64,000 nt of DNA from Nitrosospira sp. Nl5 (GTDB lineage Bacteria; Pseudomonadota; Gammaproteobacteria; Burkholderiales; Nitrosomonadaceae): NCBI RefSeq assembly GCF_900102495.1, contig NZ_FMVQ01000003.1, positions 186,001 to 250,000 of the forward strand. The letters are read 5' to 3'. The notes under the pieces were generated by a model. That model did not search any database, was not told where the DNA came from, and worked only from the letters and a program-made list of their open reading frames with translations. Positions 32,936 through 41,862 of the stretch are shown one piece after another; the stretch's first letter is position 1; every line of letters starts with the position of its first letter. The translations under genes and the position numbers were made by a program.

Positions 32936-33994
32936 ATGGCCGAAGGCGGGAAGCAACCGGTGGAGACACTACGCTGGAAGGGCGGACGTGTGGAGATGGT
33001 CGACCAGCGCGTGCTGCCTGCACGGTTCGATTACCTTGCCTTCAGTTCGGCGGTGGAAATCGCCGAGGGTATCCGCTCGATGGTGGTTCGGGGAGCGCCC
33101 GCTATCGGCTGCGCAGCGGCCTATGGTGTAGCGCTGGAGGCGCAGAATTTGCGTAACGCCGCGCCTGGTGACTTCGCTACGGCCATGGACGTGGCATTCG
33201 AGGTGTTGGCGGCAAGCCGTCCTACCGCGGTAAATCTGTTTTGGGCGCTCAAGCGGATGCGTGTCATGCTGGATAGCGCAACCGGCCGTGCTCCTGCCGA
33301 GATCGCCGATGTGCTGCTGGCCGAAGCGCATGAGGTGCTGGCTGAAGATATCCGGATCAACCGTGCCATGGGGGCGTTTGGCGCCACGCTGCTGTCAGAT
33401 GGGGCTAGGGTGCTCACTCACTGCAACGCGGGCGCTCTGGCAACGGCCGGGCATGGCACGGCCCTGGGAGTTATCCGTTCCGCGGTGGAGGATGGCAAGC
33501 GTATTTCGGTAATTGCGGATGAGACCCGCCCATTTCTCCAAGGTGCCCGGCTTACAGCCTGGGAGATGGTGCAGGAGAAGATTCCGGTTACGCTTATCAC
33601 GGACAATATGGCGGGCCATTTTATGAGCCAGGGCGAGATCGACGCCGTGATAGTCGGGACCGACCGTGTAGCGGCGAACGGCGATGTGGCAAATAAAATC
33701 GGCACCTACATGGTGGCCGTTTTGGCGAAGCGTCACGGCATTCCGTTCTACGTGGCCTGTCCCTTATCTACGATCGACCTCGATATCCCGGATGGCGCAG
33801 CCATTCCCATTGAGGAAAGGTCTTCCGACGAGGTAACCGGATTTCGGGAATACAAATGGGCGGCGGAAGGAGTCAAGATCCGCAATCCCGCTTTTGATGT
33901 TACGCCGGCGGATCTGGTCACTGCCTTGATCACGGAAAAAGGGATCGTGAAACAGCCGAATAAACAACGCATCACCAAGCTGTTTACATCCTGA
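32936..33994 (+). CDS. mtnA: S-methyl-5-thioribose-1-phosphate isomerase
   Basis: MtnA turns methylthioribose-1-phosphate into methylthioribulose-1-phosphate. About 352 residues from ATG 32936 (GTG 32933 also possible). Conserved parts are VVRGAPAIGCAAAYG, THCNAGALATAGHGTALG with the catalytic Cys, ADETRPFLQGARLTAWE and VGTDRVAANGDVANKIGTY with the catalytic Asp. The later salvage genes mtnB, mtnC and mtnD are not in the window. Confidence 0.94.
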   Translation: MAEGGKQPVETLRWKGGRVEMVDQRVLPARFDYLAFSSAVEIAEGIRSMVVRGAPAIGCAAAYGVALEAQNLRNAAPGDFATAMDVAFEVLAASRPTAVNLFWALKRMRVMLDSATGRAPAEIADVLLAEAHEVLAEDIRINRAMGAFGATLLSDGARVLTHCNAGALATAGHGTALGVIRSAVEDGKRISVIADETRPFLQGARLTAWEMVQEKIPVTLITDNMAGHFMSQGEIDAVIVGTDRVAANGDVANKIGTYMVAVLAKRHGIPFYVACPLSTIDLDIPDGAAIPIEERSSDEVTGFREYKWAAEGVKIRNPAFDVTPADLVTALITEKGIVKQPNKQRITKLFTS

Positions 33995-34003
33995 CGCTGA
34001 ATC

Positions 34004-34585
34004 ATGTCCCCCTTACCGGGAAATCGGCCCGCGCTGTTCCTCGACCGGGATGGTGTCATCAATGCGGAAAAGAATTATGTCAACCGTATTGAGGACTTCG
34101 AATTTGTTGACGGCATTTTCGATCTTTGCAGGAGTGCCGTGGCCGCGGGCATGGCTATCGTGGTTGTGACAAACCAGGCGGGAATTGGCCGCGGTTATTA
34201 TTCCGAGGCCCAGTTCCTGTCAGTGACCGAATGGATGGTGAGCCGTTTTGCCGAAGAAGGCATTGTGATCGGCGGTGTGTACTACTGCCCATACCATCCC
34301 GAGCATGGAATTGGCGGCTACAAGGCAGATTCCTTTGACCGCAAACCCAATCCAGGAATGATCCTGCGCGCCAGGGACGAACTCGGATTGTCTCTGGAGA
34401 GGTCTATCCTGGTAGGCGATAAGGCTTCCGACATCGCTGCTGCCCGGGCTGCTTCCGTCGGGAGGGCGGTATTGTTGGCGCCATCGCACGTTCCCCCCTC
34501 GTCTGTGCCGGATCTACAAGCTGATTCGCTGCACAAGATCAATGAACTGCTGTTCGGGCCGCTGATTCAGGAAAGGCATGGATGA
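34004..34585 (+). CDS. gmhB: D,D-heptose 1,7-bisphosphate 7-phosphatase, GmhB-like
   Basis: A 193-residue HAD phosphatase that removes the 7-phosphate of heptose-1,7-bisphosphate. The catalytic FLDRDGVIN (DxD) and [15 protein letters not shown] motifs and RKPNPGM are clear. The zinc site of E. coli GmhB uses C-x-H and C-x-C; here CPYHPEH keeps the first pair, but the second pair is replaced (SFDRKPNP instead of CxCRKP), so zinc binding is likely altered. It completes the GDP-heptose set begun at 14270, although it is 14 kb away. Overlaps lhgO by four bases (ATGA). Confidence 0.87.
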   Translation: MSPLPGNRPALFLDRDGVINAEKNYVNRIEDFEFVDGIFDLCRSAVAAGMAIVVVTNQAGIGRGYYSEAQFLSVTEWMVSRFAEEGIVIGGVYYCPYHPEHGIGGYKADSFDRKPNPGMILRARDELGLSLERSILVGDKASDIAAARAASVGRAVLLAPSHVPPSSVPDLQADSLHKINELLFGPLIQERHG

Positions 34586-35787
34586 CTGAACGTTCTTATG
34601 ATTACTTGATTGTTGGCGCCGGTATTGTCGGGTTGACGGTGGCGCATGAACTGAAGACGCGATTTCCATCCGCCAGAATAGGCGTTCTGGACAAAGAGGC
34701 CAGCGCGGGCATGCACGCCAGCGGCCGCAACAGCGGTGTCCTGCACAGCGGGATTTACTACAGCAGCGACACGCTCAAGGCCAGGGTCTGTGCCGCGGGC
34801 GCCAGGCGGATGATGGAGTTCGCACACGAGCATGGTATTCCCTGTTCCAAGTCCGGCAAGATAATCGTCGCTACGTCCGAGAGAGATTTGCCAACCGTGG
34901 ACAGGTTGCTGCGCAATGCTGCCGAGAATGGCATCCGCGCCTGGCGCATTGACGAAAAGGAACTCCGCGAGCTCGAGCCCTTCGCCGCAGCCGGCCCTGC
35001 AGCAATCTACTCGCCGGATACGGCGGTGATCGATAGCCGCGCGGTTGTCAAACGGCTGACCGTCTTGCTTGAGCAGCAGGGCGTACGGATTCTCTGGCGT
35101 CACGGCGTCAGAAAGGTGGGGCGCCATGGAGAAGTAGTGACCGATCAGGGAAAGCTGTCCTACGGTTGGCTTTTCAATTGTGCGGGTGCTTATGCGGACG
35201 TCGTGGCCCGGCATTTCGGGCTGGCCGGTAATTATGCCCTGGTGCCTTTCAAGGGCATCTACTGGAAGCTCCGGCCAGAGGCTGAGCATCTTGTGCGCGC
35301 CAGCATTTATCCGGTGCCGGATATCGACCTTCCATTCCTCGGTGTCCATCTGACCCGCGTCATCAGCGGGGACGTATATGTTGGGCCGACCGCCATCCCT
35401 GCGCTCGGCAGGGAGAACTATGGGCTTATTGAAGGCATTCGGCCGTTGGAAGCGGCAAGTGTCGGCTATCGCCTGGCAGGCATGTATCTGAGAAATCGAT
35501 CGAACTTCCGAGCCCTGGCGCATATCGAATTGGGAAAATACAGAAAGCACAATTTTCTCACCGCTGCAAGGCGCCTGCTGCCATCCATTACCGCGGAGGA
35601 CATGATTCCAACTCCAAAGTCGGGAATTCGGCCCCAGCTCATCAACCTGCGCGATGGAAAGCTGGAAATGGATTACATCTTTGAGCACAGCGAACGTTCC
35701 ACGCATGTGCTTAATGCAATTTCTCCAGCCTTTACGAGTTCCTTTGCGTTTGCCGAGCTGATCGTAAGCAGCTGTAACGCGGTCTGA
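34582..35787 (+). CDS. lhgO: L-2-hydroxyglutarate dehydrogenase/oxidase
   Basis: A 401-residue FAD enzyme of the DAO family, oxidising L-2-hydroxyglutarate to 2-oxoglutarate with electrons passing to the quinone pool. The FAD loop is [18 protein letters not shown]; the signature [18 protein letters not shown] is characteristic of LhgO and its relatives, and [17 protein letters not shown] near the end completes the fold. Its position between gmhB and a nucleotide-sugar epimerase is odd for a metabolic housekeeping function. Other DAO-family hydroxyacid oxidases remain possible. Confidence 0.88.
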   Translation: MTERSYDYLIVGAGIVGLTVAHELKTRFPSARIGVLDKEASAGMHASGRNSGVLHSGIYYSSDTLKARVCAAGARRMMEFAHEHGIPCSKSGKIIVATSERDLPTVDRLLRNAAENGIRAWRIDEKELRELEPFAAAGPAAIYSPDTAVIDSRAVVKRLTVLLEQQGVRILWRHGVRKVGRHGEVVTDQGKLSYGWLFNCAGAYADVVARHFGLAGNYALVPFKGIYWKLRPEAEHLVRASIYPVPDIDLPFLGVHLTRVISGDVYVGPTAIPALGRENYGLIEGIRPLEAASVGYRLAGMYLRNRSNFRALAHIELGKYRKHNFLTAARRLLPSITAEDMIPTPKSGIRPQLINLRDGKLEMDYIFEHSERSTHVLNAISPAFTSSFAFAELIVSSCNAV

Positions 35788-35793
35788 TTGAAA

Positions 35794-36741
35794 ATGGCAT
35801 CCACACTGGTTACCGGCGCCAGCGGCTTCGTTGGACGCGCGCTGGTTGCCGAACTGCTGGCACGGGGAATTCATGCTCGTGGAGCAGTGCGTGGCACCGT
35901 CAGGTTAGATCCAGGGGTAGACCAGGTGGTGATTGAGGAGGTGGACAGTCATACCGACTGGCATGAGGCGCTGGCCGGGGTCGAGTCAGTCGTGCATTTG
36001 GCCGCCCGAGTGCATGTCATGCACGAGACGATATCCGACACTATGGCCGCTTTTCGCGCCGTTAATACGGAAGGCACGCTGAATCTGGCACGACAGGCGG
36101 CGAAGGCTGGCGTTTGCCGCTTTGCTTTTGTGAGCACTATCAAGGTTAATGGCGAAGGGCGGAACACTCCCTACACCGAGTCCGACCTGCCCTCACCGCA
36201 AGATCCTTATGCGATTTCCAAGTGGGAGGCCGAGCAGGGTTTGCGAGATATCGCCGCTCGCACGGGGATGGAGGTGGTCATCCTGCGGCCGCCCTTGGTC
36301 TATGGGCCTGGGGTGGGAGGGAATTTCCTGCGATTGATGCGGGCAGTGGACAAAGGGTGGCCTCTGCCATTGGGCGCGGTAGACAACCGCCGCAGCCTGA
36401 TTTACCTGGGTAACCTGGTGGATGCAATGATAGTCTGCCTGGCTCATCCCGGGGCGGCGAACGGGACGTTTCTACTCTCGGATAACGAGGATGTCGCCAC
36501 GCCCGAATTGGTTCGCCGGTTGGCCGCAGCGTTGCATCGGCCTGCACGGTTAATCCCCGTTCCGCCCACCCTGCTGCGGATAGCAGGCATTGTGTCAGGC
36601 AAGCGTCAGGCTGTAGACCGGCTGCTGGGTTCCTTGACAATTGATGGCGGCGCAAATTGGTCCAGGTTAAGCTGGTCGCCAACCATATCGATGGAGACTG
36701 GATTGTCGGAGACGGCGGCTTGGTATCGAATAAATAATTAA
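35794..36741 (+). CDS. NAD-dependent epimerase/dehydratase-family reductase
   Basis: An extended SDR of 315 residues from ATG 35794. The NAD loop is TGASGFVGRALVAELLARG; the pair is in DPYAISKWEAEQGL, with STIKVNGEG ahead of it. It resembles UDP-glucose 4-epimerases and UDP-N-acetylquinovosamine/WbpK-type reductases of O-antigen clusters. It ends the polysaccharide region. No undecaprenyl sugar-phosphate transferase follows within the window. Confidence 0.8.
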   Translation: MASTLVTGASGFVGRALVAELLARGIHARGAVRGTVRLDPGVDQVVIEEVDSHTDWHEALAGVESVVHLAARVHVMHETISDTMAAFRAVNTEGTLNLARQAAKAGVCRFAFVSTIKVNGEGRNTPYTESDLPSPQDPYAISKWEAEQGLRDIAARTGMEVVILRPPLVYGPGVGGNFLRLMRAVDKGWPLPLGAVDNRRSLIYLGNLVDAMIVCLAHPGAANGTFLLSDNEDVATPELVRRLAAALHRPARLIPVPPTLLRIAGIVSGKRQAVDRLLGSLTIDGGANWSRLSWSPTISMETGLSETAAWYRINN

Positions 36742-36932
36742 GTTCCTGCTACTCGGCCCATTTCAATTATTTACGTACTGGCTAACTGTCAGAAAAAAGC
36801 GCGATGTCTGTGATCTACAGAATCGCCAACACAGTATTCGTAGGGCAACTGTCTGCCCTATTGCTGCTGCCTAGCGTGTCAACCTGAATCTTGCCCTGAA
36901 TCAAACTCCCAAAAATATTTTTTGGCTAAGTC

Positions 36933-36960
36933 TTGTATTTCCCTGAGAAGTGAATATAAT
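36933..36960 (+). promoter_or_regulatory. Predicted sigma-70 promoter of hemP-bfd-bfr
   Basis: -35 TTGTAT (36933-36938) and -10 TATAAT (36955-36960, perfect) are 16 bases apart. The site is 40 bases upstream of the hemP start codon. Only the sequence supports it. Confidence 0.6.
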
Positions 36961-36984
36961 TACGAATCATTCTCATTAATAATC
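36961..36984 (+). promoter_or_regulatory. Fur-box-like site overlapping the hemP promoter
   Basis: The stretch tacgaatcattctcattaat resembles Fur operators of the ATTCTCATTA kind. Only about two thirds of positions match the 19-base consensus by hand. Its place right after the -10 box, ahead of iron-responsive genes, supports iron repression. Confidence 0.55.
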
Positions 36985-37000
36985 GCGGAAGGGGACTCAA

Positions 37001-37186
37001 ATGGACAAGTCAAGTGTAGTTCCGGAAGCCGATGTTAATCAAAGGAATTTTGCAATGCTGGAGCAGAACAAGCGTATTTATAGTGATGCGCTGTTTCTAC
37101 ATGGAGACGAAGTGTTCATCCAGCATCGAGGCGAGCAATACCGGTTGCGCCGCACGCGTAACGGCAAGCTGATTTTAACTAAGTAA
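37001..37186 (+). CDS. hemP: Hemin uptake protein HemP/HmuP
   Basis: A 61-residue protein with the conserved C-terminal core IYSDALFLHGDEVFIQHRGE ending RLRRTRNGKLILTK. HemP-family members are small proteins next to heme or iron uptake genes; in rhizobia and Burkholderia the HmuP/HemP protein activates transcription of heme-uptake genes. Here it follows a promoter and Fur-like site and precedes bfd and bfr. Confidence 0.92.
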   Translation: MDKSSVVPEADVNQRNFAMLEQNKRIYSDALFLHGDEVFIQHRGEQYRLRRTRNGKLILTK

Positions 37187-37225
37187 TAGAAATAATAGAC
37201 AAATAGTAGACTTAAGGCGCTCATC

Positions 37226-37420
37226 ATGTATATTTGTGTCTGCAAAGGTGTAACTGATTCTGCCATTCGCGATGCCGTCCACCAGGGCGCTGACCGCATG
37301 CGGGATTTGAAAACCTGCCTGGGCGTGAGCGAGCAGTGCGGGATATGTGCGTGCCATGCAAAGGAGGTGTTGGAACAAGCACTGATGCAAAAGACTTTGG
37401 CGCAACGCCATTCCACATAA
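37226..37420 (+). CDS. bfd: Bacterioferritin-associated ferredoxin
   Basis: Bfd carries a [2Fe-2S] cluster and passes electrons to bacterioferritin so that stored iron can be released under iron starvation. The 64-residue protein has the cluster Cys as CVCKG near residues 4-6 and CGICACH near residues 38-43. It is 40 bases upstream of bfr, the partner. Induction by iron limitation fits the Fur-like site. Confidence 0.93.
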   Translation: MYICVCKGVTDSAIRDAVHQGADRMRDLKTCLGVSEQCGICACHAKEVLEQALMQKTLAQRHST

Positions 37421-37460
37421 ACCCACTCGCTTACACGAGATCTCGCCTGAGGAGGCAAAC

Positions 37461-37925
37461 ATGAAAAGCAGCGCAGACATTATCCAGTGGCTAAACCGCC
37501 AACTGCAACATGAACTGACGGCCATCAATCAGTATTTTCTTCATGCCCGAATGTATAAAAGCTGGGGCTTCAGCGGCTTGGGTAAAAAAGAATACGAAGA
37601 ATCCATAGAGGAAATGAAGCACGCCGACGCTTTGATCGAGCGCATCCTGTTCCTGGAAGGGTTGCCCAACCTGCAAGAACTCGGCAAGCTCATGATTGGT
37701 GAAAAAGCGGAAGAGTGCGTGGCTTTGGATCTCAAGCTCGAAGTGATTTCCCGTGAAACTCTGGTTGCTGCCATTGCTGCTTCTGAAACGGCCAAGGATT
37801 ATGTGTCGCGAGAGCTTTTTGAGCACATTCTGGAAGATACCGAAGAGCATATCGACTGGCTGGAAACTCAGCTGGATGTCATGCAAAAAGTTGGCGTCCA
37901 GAACTGGCTGCAGAGCCAGATGTAA
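37461..37925 (+). CDS. bfr: Bacterioferritin
   Basis: A 154-residue heme-containing ferritin that stores iron in 24-mer shells. The ferroxidase ligands lie in [17 protein letters not shown] and [18 protein letters not shown], whose Met near residue 52 is the heme ligand between subunits; the later [18 protein letters not shown] supplies the other Glu/His ligands. Bfd is directly upstream. A second ferritin-like gene on the other strand is at 46491. Confidence 0.94.
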   Translation: MKSSADIIQWLNRQLQHELTAINQYFLHARMYKSWGFSGLGKKEYEESIEEMKHADALIERILFLEGLPNLQELGKLMIGEKAEECVALDLKLEVISRETLVAAIAASETAKDYVSRELFEHILEDTEEHIDWLETQLDVMQKVGVQNWLQSQM

Positions 37926-37935
37926 TGTATTCGTT

Positions 37936-37973
37936 GCCGCTGACGCAGTCGGAATCACGGCTAAGTCAGCGGC
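37936..37973. other. Perfect 9-bp inverted repeat after bfr
   Basis: gccgctgac (37936-37944) and gtcagcggc (37965-37973) can form a stem with a 20-base loop. No T-run follows, so it is not a classical intrinsic terminator; it could be an mRNA-stabilising hairpin. Confidence 0.5.
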
Positions 37974-38039
37974 GTTCACCCAGCCAGCCCGTCCCAGGCA
38001 AGCCAGCGGTTTTATCTGATTTGTCAGGGAGTATTGGCT

Positions 38040-38921
38040 GTGAGACAGCTTAAGAAAGCGGCTTCGGGCGTCACGTTTCCTTTTCCGATTACGGATGCGC
38101 GCCGCCCCGATGAAATTCTGCTCGCTTTCCTGCAGGGTGCGGAAGCGATGTCGATATATCTGCTGCATGGCCGTCCGCGCGCCGATGTCGGCGCATCCGA
38201 GCGGCATGATTCCCATCACTCTTTTCCCGGCCGTATACAGGCATTGCTGGACAAGAAATTTGGCCATGTCATCAGGCAATTCTTCAAGGTTGATGGCGGC
38301 GCCCTTTTTCTGACGCGCGCGGGGCTGACGAGGATGGCGCGCCGGAGAGAGGCTGAGGGCCGTATTGCTGAACTGAAATCGGCTGACAGCCAGCAAGTAC
38401 TGCTGAAGCGTATCGATTTGCTGGAACGCAAGCTCGCCGATGCTGAAACGCGTCTTACCCACGAGGCGGATTGGGCCCCTCTGATCAAAGTTTCTGCCAC
38501 GCCCGAGGCATCTATCACGGCGTTTGCCTCCGATGGCGATGCGCCGGATTGCAATGTCCGTGATGAGAAGCAAGCGTGCGCTAACCTCGACCTTGCGGGA
38601 CGTTGTATTCTGTGCGTGGGCGGGCGCGCGAAACTGTACCCGGAATACCGCCGCCTTGTGGAGACTTCAGGCGGTAGCCTGCTCATCTATCGTAGCGGTC
38701 CAAGGAACGATGTGGACCATCTGTCTACGCTATTTGCCCGTGCGGACATGGTGGTGTGTCCAGCCGACTGCGTAAACCACCACACCTATTTTGCCGTGAA
38801 ACGCTACTGCACACGTTCGGGCAAGGCCTGCGTGTTGCTCGATCGTTCCAATTTATCCACTTTTCGCAAAGGGGTAGAGGCTCTGGCCGCGTTGGTTGCG
38901 TCGCCGGTAGTAACGGCATAG
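38040..38921 (+). CDS. DUF2325 domain protein
   Basis: A protein of 293 residues from GTG 38040 (TTG 38034 also possible), chosen because CAGGGAG lies at better distance. The N-terminal 110 residues are unassigned and contain several His. A coiled-coil-like stretch at about 115-140 (QVLLKRIDLLERKLADAETR) follows. The C-terminal DUF2325 domain (about 195-285) has the pattern CILCVGGRAKLYPEYRRLVE, DMVVCPADCVNHHTYFAVKR and a Cys/His-rich set that could bind a metal. Function unknown; the iron-gene context suggests metal handling. Confidence 0.7.
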   Translation: MRQLKKAASGVTFPFPITDARRPDEILLAFLQGAEAMSIYLLHGRPRADVGASERHDSHHSFPGRIQALLDKKFGHVIRQFFKVDGGALFLTRAGLTRMARRREAEGRIAELKSADSQQVLLKRIDLLERKLADAETRLTHEADWAPLIKVSATPEASITAFASDGDAPDCNVRDEKQACANLDLAGRCILCVGGRAKLYPEYRRLVETSGGSLLIYRSGPRNDVDHLSTLFARADMVVCPADCVNHHTYFAVKRYCTRSGKACVLLDRSNLSTFRKGVEALAALVASPVVTA

Positions 38922-38969
38922 CGGGCGATAAAATCACTCAAGCGCCGGCCGGAAAAAAGGTATGTTATA

Positions 38970-39111
38970 TAGGATGGGTAAAGCGTAACGTAACCCATCA
39001 TTCGGTTTATTCCCCATGCCTCGGTAAATCGCCTAGGTGATGTATTATGTTGCGTGCAGATTTTTGTGGGTGCGCTAATTGATGGGTTGCACTTTCGCTC
39101 CACCCATCCTA
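38970..39111. repeat. Inverted pair of GATGGGTTGC-type repeats
   Basis: taggatgggtaaagcgtaac... at 38970-39000 is the near reverse complement of tgatgggttgcactttcgct... at 39080-39111, and both fold on themselves (gatgggt with acccatc). A single related copy is at 6445-6476. The right copy overlaps a possible upstream start of the multicopper oxidase frame. Confidence 0.7.
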
Positions 39112-39222
39112 CAAAATCGTCCAGGATATAAATTTACGGCGCTGGAAGCGAGATGCGAGTTTGTGCAGATTGTATTGATGATGAACTATTGCGGTAGCAG
39201 AGTGGCTGCGCTGGAGAGGAAT

Positions 39223-40206
39223 ATGTGTTCTGTTTATGCGGGGAGGATTTCCGCGTTGATCGCTTTTGTTGTGGGCTGCTGGATATCACTCCCCGCGCAA
39301 GCTGCGGTGCGGGAATATTGGGTCGCGGCTGAGAAAACAACATGGAATTACGTCCCTTCGGGACAAAACATGATCAAGCCGGATGCGGGGCTCGGCGTGT
39401 GGGGAAAAACGCCTGCATACACCAAATATCGCTATATTGGATATACCGACGGCAGCTATACGCAACCATTGGCGCAACCTGAATGGATGGGAATCCTGGG
39501 ACCCGAGCTTCGCGCTGTGGTGGGAGATACCATCAAGGTTCATTTTCTGAACAAAACAGACCGGCCGCTTTCCATGCATCCCCATGGAATGTTCTACGAT
39601 AAGGACAATGAAGGTGCGGATGGGGCTGGCGCGGGGGCAAGCGTACCCGCGGGCAAGTCCTACACTTACACCTGGGTTGCAGACGAAGCCGCAGGTCCCG
39701 GCCCGATGGATCCCTCATCGATCGTCTGGCTCTATCATTCCCACGTGATGGAAGAGGAAGAAGCGAATCTGGGGCTGATCGGCACCATTATTGTTACCCG
39801 CCAGGGCATGGCGCGTTCCGCCTCTGATCCCGCGCCGCGCGACGTGGACCAGGAATTCACTGCTCTATTCATGATTTTTAACGAAGAAGGCGGAGAAGAG
39901 AGCGGCCTCAAGCATACGATCAATGGCCGCATCTTTGGCAATCTGGAAGGTTATAAAACCAGCCTGGGCAAGCGCGTCCGCTGGCACGTTGTGGCGCTGG
40001 GCAACGAAACGGATAATCACACCGTGCACTGGCATGGGCAGACAGTACTTGATCACGGACGCCGGACCGACGTTGTTGAGGTGCTGCCCGCGAGCATGAC
40101 TTCGGTTGACATGGTCCCTCGCTCGCCCGGCCACTGGCTTCTGCACTGCCATGTCGACGACCACATGATGGCTGGCATGTCGACCCGCTGGCACGTCATG
40201 CCATAG
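39223..40206 (+). CDS. Two-domain multicopper oxidase, exported
   Basis: A copper enzyme of 327 residues. I place the start at ATG 39223, where GGAGAGG precedes and a signal peptide (RISALIAFVVGCWISLPAQA, then AVREYW) follows; longer starts run into the repeat at 39080. The four copper-ligand motifs are visible: MHPHGMF, WLYHSHVME, HTVHWHG, and HCHVDDHMMAG, where the final Met sits by the type 1 copper. The size suggests two cupredoxin domains that trimerise. Substrate unknown; the neighbourhood of iron genes allows a ferroxidase role. Confidence 0.85.
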   Translation: MCSVYAGRISALIAFVVGCWISLPAQAAVREYWVAAEKTTWNYVPSGQNMIKPDAGLGVWGKTPAYTKYRYIGYTDGSYTQPLAQPEWMGILGPELRAVVGDTIKVHFLNKTDRPLSMHPHGMFYDKDNEGADGAGAGASVPAGKSYTYTWVADEAAGPGPMDPSSIVWLYHSHVMEEEEANLGLIGTIIVTRQGMARSASDPAPRDVDQEFTALFMIFNEEGGEESGLKHTINGRIFGNLEGYKTSLGKRVRWHVVALGNETDNHTVHWHGQTVLDHGRRTDVVEVLPASMTSVDMVPRSPGHWLLHCHVDDHMMAGMSTRWHVMP

Positions 40207-40343
40207 AGATATGCCTATGAACCGTTCTCAATTTGGACTGATGCAGGGGGGTAGCGTAATCCATTAAAACACGGGCACAAGACGACACAACAATACAACG
40301 TATCAAGTCATGATGCATATTAATAACAAAAAGGAAGCACTTT

Positions 40344-40988
40344 ATGAAATCTGCACAAATCATCCTCGCTGCCGTCGCCATCGCAAGTAGCCTGCTCAGC
40401 CTCAATGCCTCAGCTCACGCATTATGGCTGGAGGGCGACAAGGCTGCAACCAGGCTCTATTTCGGGGAATATAGCGAAAACCTGCGGGAAACCTCGCCGG
40501 GCAGGCTTGACAACATTATTGAGCCGGTAGTGACGGTGATTGATTCGGCGGGTCTGGAAAAATCCGCTGATGCAATCCGCGAGGATAGCCATTTTGCGAT
40601 ACCTGCCGGTACCACGATACTGGTGCAGGCACTCAGACAGCCGATACGTGAACCTCAGGGCGAAAATCCCGGCCCAGTTCAAAAACGCTTTATGTATGCT
40701 CGCCTTGGCAAAGGCGGGAGCTTACCGCTGGATATTGAGAGTTCCGGCGATTTGCTGCGTGTGAGTTTCATGGGAAAGCCTGCCGCCAAAGCGGAGATTA
40801 TCGTTATTGCCCCAAACGGCTGGGAAAAACATCTGCGCACGGACGAGAAAGGCGAAGTCTCTTTTTCCCTGCCTGGCTCAGGCCTTTATGTAGTTGAAGC
40901 GAAATATGAGCTCAAGAATCCGGGAGAATTCGAAGGCAAGCCCTACGCCATGGAGAGCCACAAGGTCACACTAAGTCTATACAAATGA
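40344..40988 (+). CDS. Periplasmic DUF4198-like protein
   Basis: A 214-residue exported protein with an N-terminal signal (IILAAVAIASSLLSLNASA, then HALWLEGD). The HALWLE start after the signal and the Ig-like C-terminal region (ITVIAPNGWEKHL-like, VSFSLPGSGLYVVEAKYE) are typical of DUF4198 proteins, which occur beside TonB receptors and PepSY proteins for metal uptake. A metal-binding role is inferred from context. It overlaps the next gene by four bases. Confidence 0.75.
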   Translation: MKSAQIILAAVAIASSLLSLNASAHALWLEGDKAATRLYFGEYSENLRETSPGRLDNIIEPVVTVIDSAGLEKSADAIREDSHFAIPAGTTILVQALRQPIREPQGENPGPVQKRFMYARLGKGGSLPLDIESSGDLLRVSFMGKPAAKAEIIVIAPNGWEKHLRTDEKGEVSFSLPGSGLYVVEAKYELKNPGEFEGKPYAMESHKVTLSLYK

Positions 40989-41716
40989 GCACTCTTCAGT
41001 CGAGCACCGGCGCATCCGAGTCGAGCCCAACTGAGACGGTTCCGCGGCCTCCCGTCGAGCCGCGTGGTTATCTGTTCCTCTCTCAGAGCATGAAGCGTGG
41101 CCGTTTTCTTGTCTGGTTGCGACGTACCCATGCCTGGCTGGGTTTATGGGGAGCGGTGATGGGATTGTTGTTTGGCGTATCCGGTATTCTGCTCAATCAT
41201 CGCAATGAGATGAAGATCCCACTTGCCAAGCACGAAGAAACGCGACAGGTACTCACGCCGCCCGCAAGCAGCCTCCAATCATCCGAAACACTGGAAGCAT
41301 GGCTGCGCGCGGAATTCAAGTTGCCAGACGCAAAATCCCGCGTCCAGAAGAAACCTGCCAGCCCTGTCCCCTGGGGTGGCGGTCAGATCGAGCAACCGGA
41401 GAACTGGCGTATTACGCTCACAACGCCCAACCTGAGTGTCAATGCGGAATACTGGAAAGGTGACGCGGATACCCATATTGAGCAAAAAGAGGCCAATCTC
41501 TGGCAAACTCTCGCCAATTTTCACAAGGGCAGCGGAATGTCCAACGCATGGATACTGCTCACCGATACGCTGGCCGGAGCGCTGCTCATCCTGGCGATAA
41601 CCGGCACGCTCCTATGGAGCCGGCTGCACGGCCCCCGGCTTCTGGCAGCGGGTCTGATCGGTACCACGCTCACGGCTCTGCTTGTCCTGATGCTGAATAC
41701 GCTTACGCTATCTTGA
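40985..41716 (+). CDS. PepSY-associated transmembrane protein
   Basis: A 243-residue inner-membrane protein with one segment after a basic helix (LRRTHAWLGLWGAVMGLLFG, near 45-70) and two more near the end (TDTLAGALLILAITGTLL; GLIGTTLTALLVLML). The HAWLGLWGA motif with a His in the helix is that of PepSY-associated TM proteins, some of which act as siderophore or heme reductases. It is coupled to the gene before it and precedes a TonB-dependent siderophore receptor. Confidence 0.85.
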   Translation: MSTLQSSTGASESSPTETVPRPPVEPRGYLFLSQSMKRGRFLVWLRRTHAWLGLWGAVMGLLFGVSGILLNHRNEMKIPLAKHEETRQVLTPPASSLQSSETLEAWLRAEFKLPDAKSRVQKKPASPVPWGGGQIEQPENWRITLTTPNLSVNAEYWKGDADTHIEQKEANLWQTLANFHKGSGMSNAWILLTDTLAGALLILAITGTLLWSRLHGPRLLAAGLIGTTLTALLVLMLNTLTLS

Positions 41717-41862
41717 CCTTGCACCTTTTTATTGGCCGGAGCGTTCGCACCATCTAATTATATTCTTCCGTCTACCGCGTTCGCGGAGGACATTCATAGC
41801 CAGCCAAGCAAGCCGTCGCGGTTGATAGCCAGCCAATAACTATAAAAATAGAGACGTTATCA

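Noticed and set aside
39079-39222. Upstream start of the multicopper oxidase
   Set aside because: This part is the palindromic repeat plus unconserved sequence; a signal peptide and ribosome-binding site support 39223.
40250-40343. Fur box before the DUF4198 gene
   Set aside because: Only weak likeness (tcatgatgcatattaat); not above what AT-rich DNA gives by chance.
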